A DNA stretch of 64,000 nucleotides, taken from positions 1-64,000 of the forward strand of contig JANWKR010000023.1 in assembly GCA_025451275.1 (NCBI GenBank). The letters run 5' to 3'. Source of the stretch: Steroidobacteraceae bacterium. GTDB taxonomy: Bacteria; Pseudomonadota; Gammaproteobacteria; Steroidobacterales; Steroidobacteraceae. The position numbers and the translations under genes are program-made. The notes under the pieces were generated by a model that ran no database searches, was not told the origin of the DNA, and saw nothing but the letters and a program-made list of their open reading frames with translations. How positions within the stretch are numbered: position 1 is the stretch's first letter; each line of letters starts with the position of its first letter. This document shows, piece after piece, positions 60,008 to 64,000 of this stretch.

Positions 60008-60298
60008 TCAGAATACAGCCGCCGCGCCGCCCGATCGACATAAGGCCCGGATTCGGGCCGTGAGGCCCGCCAGACGGGCCTGCGGGGGGGTGGCCTCCCC
60101 CAAAAGCCAGGCTGCCAGGAGCGGATCGGGCTGGGCGAGCAGCTCCGACAGCAGCGCCCGCTCCTCGGCCCCGGCACCGGGCAGCGTCGCCCGGGCGAAC
60201 CGCTCGAGCATGACGTCGAGCTCCTTCATGCCACGGCGGCAGCGCCACAGGAGGCGGCGCGCCTGCGCATCGCAGCCGGCGGACGTGACGGCGTTCAC
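60008..60298 (-). CDS. sdhE: Succinate dehydrogenase assembly factor SdhE
   Basis: Helps attach FAD covalently to SdhA. The product is 96 residues of the YgfY/SdhE family, with the key RRGMKELD motif at residues 21-28 and helix LAQPDPLLAAWLLGE. It starts 3 nt after sdhB, so it is the last gene of the sdh operon. The C-terminal ten residues (RSGGAAAVF) are atypical. Confidence 0.92.
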   Translation of the reverse strand: MNAVTSAGCDAQARRLLWRCRRGMKELDVMLERFARATLPGAGAEERALLSELLAQPDPLLAAWLLGEATPPQARLAGLTARIRALCRSGGAAAVF

Positions 60299-60301
60299 AT
60301 T

Positions 60302-61084
60302 TCAGCCCTGGCGCTCGACCAGCATTTTCTTGATCTCGGCAATCGCGCGCGCCGGATTCAGGTCCTTGGGGCACACGTCGGTGCAGTTCATGATGGTGTG
60401 GCAGCGGTACAGCCGGAACGGATCCTCGAGGGCATCCAGGCGCTCCCCGGTGGCCTCGTCGCGGCTGTCGATGATCCAGCGGTAGGCCGCGAGCAGCGCC
60501 GCCGGCCCGAGGAAGCGGTCACTGTTCCACCAGTAGCTCGGACAGGCCGTCGAGCAGCAGGCGCACAGGATGCAGGCGGCCGGGCGGTCGATGCGCTCCT
60601 CCTCCTCCTTGGACTGCAGCCGCTCGCTGTCCGGGGGCGGCGGCGTGGTCGCCTGCAGCCAGGGCTTTACCGAGGCGTACTGGGCGTAGAACGTGGTGAG
60701 ATCGGGCACCAGGTCCTTCACCACCGGCATGTGCGGCAGCGGGTAAATGCGGACGTCGCCCTTCAGGTCGTGCATGTGCGTGGTGCAGGCCAGGCGGTTG
60801 ATGCCGTTGATGTTCATGGCGCACGAGCCGCAGATGCCCTCGCGGCAGGAGCGGCGGAAGGTGAGCGTCGAGTCCGTCACCGCTTTGATCTGGATCAGGG
60901 CGTCCAGCACCATCGGGCCGCAGCTCTTGGTATCCAGGGTGAAGGTGTCGATGCGCGGGTTCTCGCCCGAGTCCGGGCTGAAGCGGTAGATGCGGACGGT
61001 GCGTGCCTCGCGCACGCCGGGCGGCGCCGGGTGCGTGATGCCCTTGACGGGGCGGGAGTTGGCGGGCAGGCGGAATTCGGCCAT
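60302..61084 (-). CDS. sdhB: Succinate dehydrogenase iron-sulfur subunit SdhB
   Basis: Electron-transfer subunit of complex II. The product is 260 residues. It has 2Fe-2S ligands in [22 protein letters not shown], here residues about 79-100; 4Fe-4S and 3Fe-4S ligands in [16 protein letters not shown] and [18 protein letters not shown]. Length and motifs are standard. It is 11 nt after sdhA. Confidence 0.98.
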   Translation of the reverse strand: MAEFRLPANSRPVKGITHPAPPGVREARTVRIYRFSPDSGENPRIDTFTLDTKSCGPMVLDALIQIKAVTDSTLTFRRSCREGICGSCAMNINGINRLACTTHMHDLKGDVRIYPLPHMPVVKDLVPDLTTFYAQYASVKPWLQATTPPPPDSERLQSKEEEERIDRPAACILCACCSTACPSYWWNSDRFLGPAALLAAYRWIIDSRDEATGERLDALEDPFRLYRCHTIMNCTDVCPKDLNPARAIAEIKKMLVERQG

Positions 61085-61095
61085 CGCTGTCCCTG

Positions 61096-62880
61096 CTAGT
61101 AGGTGCGTGCCTTGGGCGGGATCGATTCGACCTCGCCCGTCATGGTGTGCAGGTGCACCGGGCGATAGTCGAAGCGCACCCGTCCGGGCCCTTCGACCCA
61201 GGCGAGCGTGTGCTTCATCCAGTTGACGTCGTCGCGCTGCGGGAAGTCCTCGCGTGCGTGAGCGCCGCGGCTCTCGGTGCGATTGGCCGCCGAGTGGATG
61301 GTGGCGCTCGCCTGCAGCAGCAGGTTCTCGAGCTCGAGCGTCTCGATGAGGTCAGTGTTCCAGACCAGCGACCGGTCGGCCACCGCGACCTCGGCGAAGG
61401 AGGCGAAGGTCGCGCCGATGCGCTCGATGCCCTGCGCCAGGCTTTCGCCGGTGCGGAACACGGCGGCATCGAGCTGCATGGTCTTCTGCATCTCGAGGCG
61501 GATGGCGGCGGTCGGCCGGCTGCCCCGCGCGTTGCGCAGCCGCTCGACGCGTTCGAGCGCCGGCGCGCCGGCGTCGGCCGTGAGCGGTCGCTGGCGCTCA
61601 CCGGGCCTGATCACCTCGGCACAGCGCCGCGCCGCCTCGCGCCCGAACACCACCAGGTCGAGGAGCGAATTGGATCCGAGACGGTTGGCGCCGTGCACGG
61701 ACACGCAGGCGGCCTCGCCCACCGCCATGAGGCCGGGCACGACGCTGTCGGCATCGCTGTCCTTCGGACACACCACCTCGCCGTGGTAATTGCAGGGGAT
61801 GCCGCCCATGTTGTAGTGCACGGTCGGCTGCACCGGGATGGGCTCGCGGGTGACGTCGACACCGGCGAAGATGCGTGCCGTCTCGGTGATCCCCGGCAGG
61901 CGCTCATGGATCACCGAGGCGCCGAGATGCTCCAGATGCAGCTCGATGTAGTCGTGCTCCGGCCCGGCACCGCGACCCTCACGGATCTCCACGGTCATGG
62001 CGCGGCTCACCACGTCGCGCGAGGCCAGATCCTTGGCGTTCGGGGCGTAGCGCTCCATGAAGCGCTCGCCCTTGGCATTGGTCAGGTAACCGCCCTCACC
62101 CCGCGCACCTTCGGTGATGAGGCAGCCGGCGCCGTAGATGCCGGTGGGGTGGAACTGCACGAACTCCATGTCCTGCAGGGGCAGTCCGGCGCGCAGCACC
62201 ATGGCGTTGCCGTCGCCGGTGCAGGAGTGGGCCGAGGTGCAGGTGAAGTAGGCGCGGCCGTAGCCGCCGGTGGCGAGGATGGTGGTATGGGCGCGGAAGC
62301 GGTGCAGCGTGCCGTCGTTGAGGTCGAGTGCCACTACGCCGCGGCAGGCGCCGTCCTGCATGATGAGATCGATGGCGAAGTACTCGACGAAGAAGGTGGC
62401 GGCGTGGCGGATCGACTGCTGGTAGAGGGTGTGCAGCAGCGCGTGCCCGGTGCGGTCGGCGGCCGCGCAGGTGCGCTGCGCGACGCCCTTGCCGAAGTGC
62501 GTGGTCATGCCGCCGAAGGGGCGCTGGTAGATGCGCCCGGCCTCGGTGCGCGAGAACGGCACGCCGTAGTGCTCGAGCTCGATGACCGCGCCGGGTGCTT
62601 CCTTGCACATGAGCTCGATGGCGTCCTGATCGCCCAGCCAGTCCGAACCCTTCACGGTGTCGTACATGTGCCAGCGCCAGTCGTCCTCGCCCATGTTGCC
62701 GAGCGCGGCGGAAATGCCGCCCTGGGCCGCGACGGTATGGCTGCGCGTCGGAAACAGCTTGCTGATGCAGGCGGTCGACAGGCCGCTCTCGGCCAGACCG
62801 AGCGTGGCGCGCAGCCCGGCCCCGCCCGCGCCCACCACGATGACGTCGTAGCTGTGGTCGATGAAGCGCGCGGCGCTCAC
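61096..62880 (-). CDS. sdhA: Succinate dehydrogenase flavoprotein subunit SdhA
   Basis: Catalytic flavoprotein oxidising succinate to fumarate, 594 residues. It has the Rossmann motif [19 protein letters not shown], the FAD-attachment His in [12 protein letters not shown], the active-site segments [20 protein letters not shown] and RDVVSRAM, and [21 protein letters not shown] 62880 overlaps the sdhD stop (GTGA). Upstream extension of the frame lies inside sdhD and is not coding. Confidence 0.98.
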   Translation of the reverse strand: MSAARFIDHSYDVIVVGAGGAGLRATLGLAESGLSTACISKLFPTRSHTVAAQGGISAALGNMGEDDWRWHMYDTVKGSDWLGDQDAIELMCKEAPGAVIELEHYGVPFSRTEAGRIYQRPFGGMTTHFGKGVAQRTCAAADRTGHALLHTLYQQSIRHAATFFVEYFAIDLIMQDGACRGVVALDLNDGTLHRFRAHTTILATGGYGRAYFTCTSAHSCTGDGNAMVLRAGLPLQDMEFVQFHPTGIYGAGCLITEGARGEGGYLTNAKGERFMERYAPNAKDLASRDVVSRAMTVEIREGRGAGPEHDYIELHLEHLGASVIHERLPGITETARIFAGVDVTREPIPVQPTVHYNMGGIPCNYHGEVVCPKDSDADSVVPGLMAVGEAACVSVHGANRLGSNSLLDLVVFGREAARRCAEVIRPGERQRPLTADAGAPALERVERLRNARGSRPTAAIRLEMQKTMQLDAAVFRTGESLAQGIERIGATFASFAEVAVADRSLVWNTDLIETLELENLLLQASATIHSAANRTESRGAHAREDFPQRDDVNWMKHTLAWVEGPGRVRFDYRPVHLHTMTGEVESIPPKARTY

Positions 62881-63263
62881 GCGGTGACCCCGAAGGCCAC
62901 CCTCAGCACCGCGAACACACCGGCCGCCGCCGCCAGTACGTGCACGAAGGTGAGCAGCACGAGCGTGAGCGTGCGCACGCCATTGCCGTGCACGTAGTCC
63001 TCGACCACGACGCGTACGCCGAGCTGCGAGTGCCAGGCGGCCACCAGCAGGAACAGGATGAGCAGCAGTGCCGTGGAGCCCTGGCGCAGCCAGGCCACCA
63101 CGGTGGCGTGGTCCAGGGCCGGCAGGGCGAGCAGCGACACGACGAACCAGACCGACAGCGGCAACAGCGCGACCGAGGTGAGGCGCTGCGCCCACCAGTG
63201 GTGCACGCCCTGCTTCGCCGCCCCGAGCCCGAGTACCCGCCCGAGAGGACTGCGCAGGCTCAC
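62877..63263 (-). CDS. sdhD: Succinate dehydrogenase membrane anchor SdhD
   Basis: Membrane anchor helping bind haem b and quinone, 128 residues. It has three helices (about 25-50, 57-78, 95-120) and the family segment [17 protein letters not shown] with the haem His and the Asp-Tyr pair. The start is GTG 63263 in a GTGA overlap with sdhC. Confidence 0.93.
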   Translation of the reverse strand: MSLRSPLGRVLGLGAAKQGVHHWWAQRLTSVALLPLSVWFVVSLLALPALDHATVVAWLRQGSTALLLILFLLVAAWHSQLGVRVVVEDYVHGNGVRTLTLVLLTFVHVLAAAAGVFAVLRVAFGVTA

Positions 63264-63652
63264 GGAGCGTGCGCTCCGGCGAAAGCGCACCAGCCGAGCA
63301 CGAGCATCAGCACGATGCTGACCAGCACCACGAGCCACGCACTGCGCTGCGACTGGGCGCGCTCCAGGCCGCGGCCGGTGTCCCACACCAGATGACGGAT
63401 GCCGGCGACGAAGTGGTAGCAGTAGCCGATGATGAGCGCGGCGTAGACGAGCTTGGCGACCGGCAGCGACAGCAGGTGCGTGGCGCGCGCCTGGGCCTGC
63501 GCCCCGCTCGCGACCGCCGTCAGCCAGTAGACGAGCAGCAGCAGCCCGAGCGACAGGCCGAGGCCGGTGAAGCGGTTGAAGATGGACGTCGCCAGCGTGT
63601 AGCGGGACATCCTGTACACCGACAAGTGAGGCGAGAGGGGTCGCGTCGGCAT
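63260..63652 (-). CDS. sdhC: Succinate dehydrogenase cytochrome b556 subunit SdhC
   Basis: Membrane cytochrome b subunit, 130 residues. It has [27 protein letters not shown], here residues about 4-30, with the conserved Ser/Arg of the quinone site, three helices, and the haem ligand in [14 protein letters not shown]. It follows the SdhAF4-like gene by 3 nt. Confidence 0.96.
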   Translation of the reverse strand: MPTRPLSPHLSVYRMSRYTLATSIFNRFTGLGLSLGLLLLVYWLTAVASGAQAQARATHLLSLPVAKLVYAALIIGYCYHFVAGIRHLVWDTGRGLERAQSQRSAWLVVLVSIVLMLVLGWCAFAGAHAP

Positions 63653-63655
63653 AGA

Positions 63656-63850
63656 CTAAAAATCGATGCAGCGACCGTTCTTTTCCCAGTCGCCGAAGCG
63701 CGTGGGCTCCGGTCCCGGCGGTCCGCCGATCTCGCGCGGCGGTGGGGTCGGCGGCGTGCCGACGGTGGCGGCGGCTGGGTGTGCGGGGACTGGAGCGGGG
63801 TTCAGCTCGGGCGCGGGCGCGCTCTTGCTATGCGGCGTCGACATACCCAT
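63656..63850 (-). CDS. SdhAF4-like protein (DUF1674)
   Basis: Small protein of 64 residues: a low-complexity Pro/Ala N-terminus and the DUF1674 end PEPTRFGDWEKNGRCIDF. In mitochondria the homologue Sdh8/SDHAF4 binds free flavinated SdhA and promotes its assembly with SdhB. The bacterial position as first gene of sdhCDAB supports the same role. ATG 63850 or 63844 may be used. No clear promoter was found in the 63-nt gap to ygfZ. Confidence 0.88.
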   Translation of the reverse strand: MGMSTPHSKSAPAPELNPAPVPAHPAAATVGTPPTPPPREIGGPPGPEPTRFGDWEKNGRCIDF

Positions 63851-63913
63851 TTAGTTTGACAGAATTCGCGCCCGGCGGCCACGGAAAGTTAAGCAAAAAC
63901 AACGGTCAACTTC

Positions 63914-64000
63914 ATGCCATCGTCATGGACAACAGTGCCGCAGAACCAACTCGGCGTACTGCGTGCCAGCGGACCCGACGCCGTGCGCTTCCTGCAGGGA
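63914..64000 (+). CDS. ygfZ: YgfZ/GcvT-like folate-binding protein, 3' end missing
   Basis: Only 29 codons are visible. NQLGVLRASGPDAVRFLQG is the canonical start of YgfZ, a tetrahydrofolate-binding protein needed for some iron-sulfur enzymes. It is divergent from the sdh cluster. TTGACA at 63856-63861 could be its -35, but no -10 at the proper distance was seen. Confidence 0.85.
   Translation, partial: MPSSWTTVPQNQLGVLRASGPDAVRFLQG

Noticed and set aside
63656-63850. Spurious Pro-rich small ORF before sdhC
   Set aside because: Rejected as spurious: the DUF1674 end PTRFGDWEKNGRCIDF and 3-nt spacing to sdhC show it is a real gene, so it is annotated.

Overview
The window is about 64 kb of GC-rich, gene-dense bacterial chromosome. 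It reads as a gammaproteobacterium, by inference near the Steroidobacteraceae, Nevskiales or Xanthomonadales side. Supporting signs are the E. coli-like LexA/SOS box, the yceD-rpmF-plsX-fabH order with yceF divergent, the rpoE-rseA-rseB and lepA-lepB-DUF4845-rnc-era-recO-pdxJ-acpS order, ExbBD-MsbA-LpxK-Trm112-KdsB, LolCDE, and the sdhCDAB-sdhE cluster beside ygfZ. No rRNA, tRNA, insertion sequence, prophage or CRISPR array was seen. Most of the window is core genome. The accessory-looking parts are a signalling/protease block, a RES/Xre toxin-antitoxin pair and a few envelope genes of unknown role.

Layout. Positions 1-5.8 kb hold the end of a type II secretion operon (gspC partial, D, E, F), followed by a small acidic protein. 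From 6.2 to 14.6 kb, on the minus strand, lie a subtilase with a WSSGY-repeat tail, a very large two-propeller hybrid histidine kinase and a REC-GGDEF-EAL regulator, apparently one unit. From 14.9 to 20.7 kb is the SOS mutagenesis operon lexA-imuA-imuB-dnaE2 behind two LexA boxes. From 21.2 to 25 kb come an alanine-zipper lipoprotein, a bidirectional terminator, fabH-plsX-rpmF-yceD and divergent yceF. From 25 to 28.9 kb are rluC and rne, the latter with a long structured leader. From 28.9 to 30.7 kb is a three-gene unit (glycine-zipper lipoprotein, DUF6515 protein, low-molecular-weight phosphatase) with a sigma-E-like promoter. From 30.8 to 35.7 kb is the lipopolysaccharide operon exbB-exbD-msbA-lpxK-trm112-kdsB, in which kdsB seems to start at CTG. 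From 35.8 to 39.6 kb are a DUF2062 protein and lolC-lolE-lolD. From 39.7 to 45.2 kb are a small periplasmic protein, a class III cyclase, mfd and a CsiV-like gene. The RES/Xre pair is at 45.2-46.3 kb.

From 46.4 to 59.9 kb a minus-strand array of 16 genes runs from rpoE down to a degenerate LOV-GGDEF protein. Its last nine genes (rnc to LOV-GGDEF) are joined by eight consecutive 4-nt stop/start overlaps. rpoE is preceded by two tandem sigma-E-type promoter matches. From 60.0 to 63.9 kb is the succinate dehydrogenase cluster, with assembly factors at both ends (SdhAF4-like first, SdhE last). The window ends in the start of divergent ygfZ.

Points that most deserve attention are: the Cys-less LOV / inactive GGDEF protein that keeps its inhibitory c-di-GMP site; the kdsB CTG start; the RNase E leader whose hairpin covers the ribosome binding site; GspE without its zinc cysteines; the subtilase/hybrid-kinase/c-di-GMP block; and the sigma-E-like promoters.
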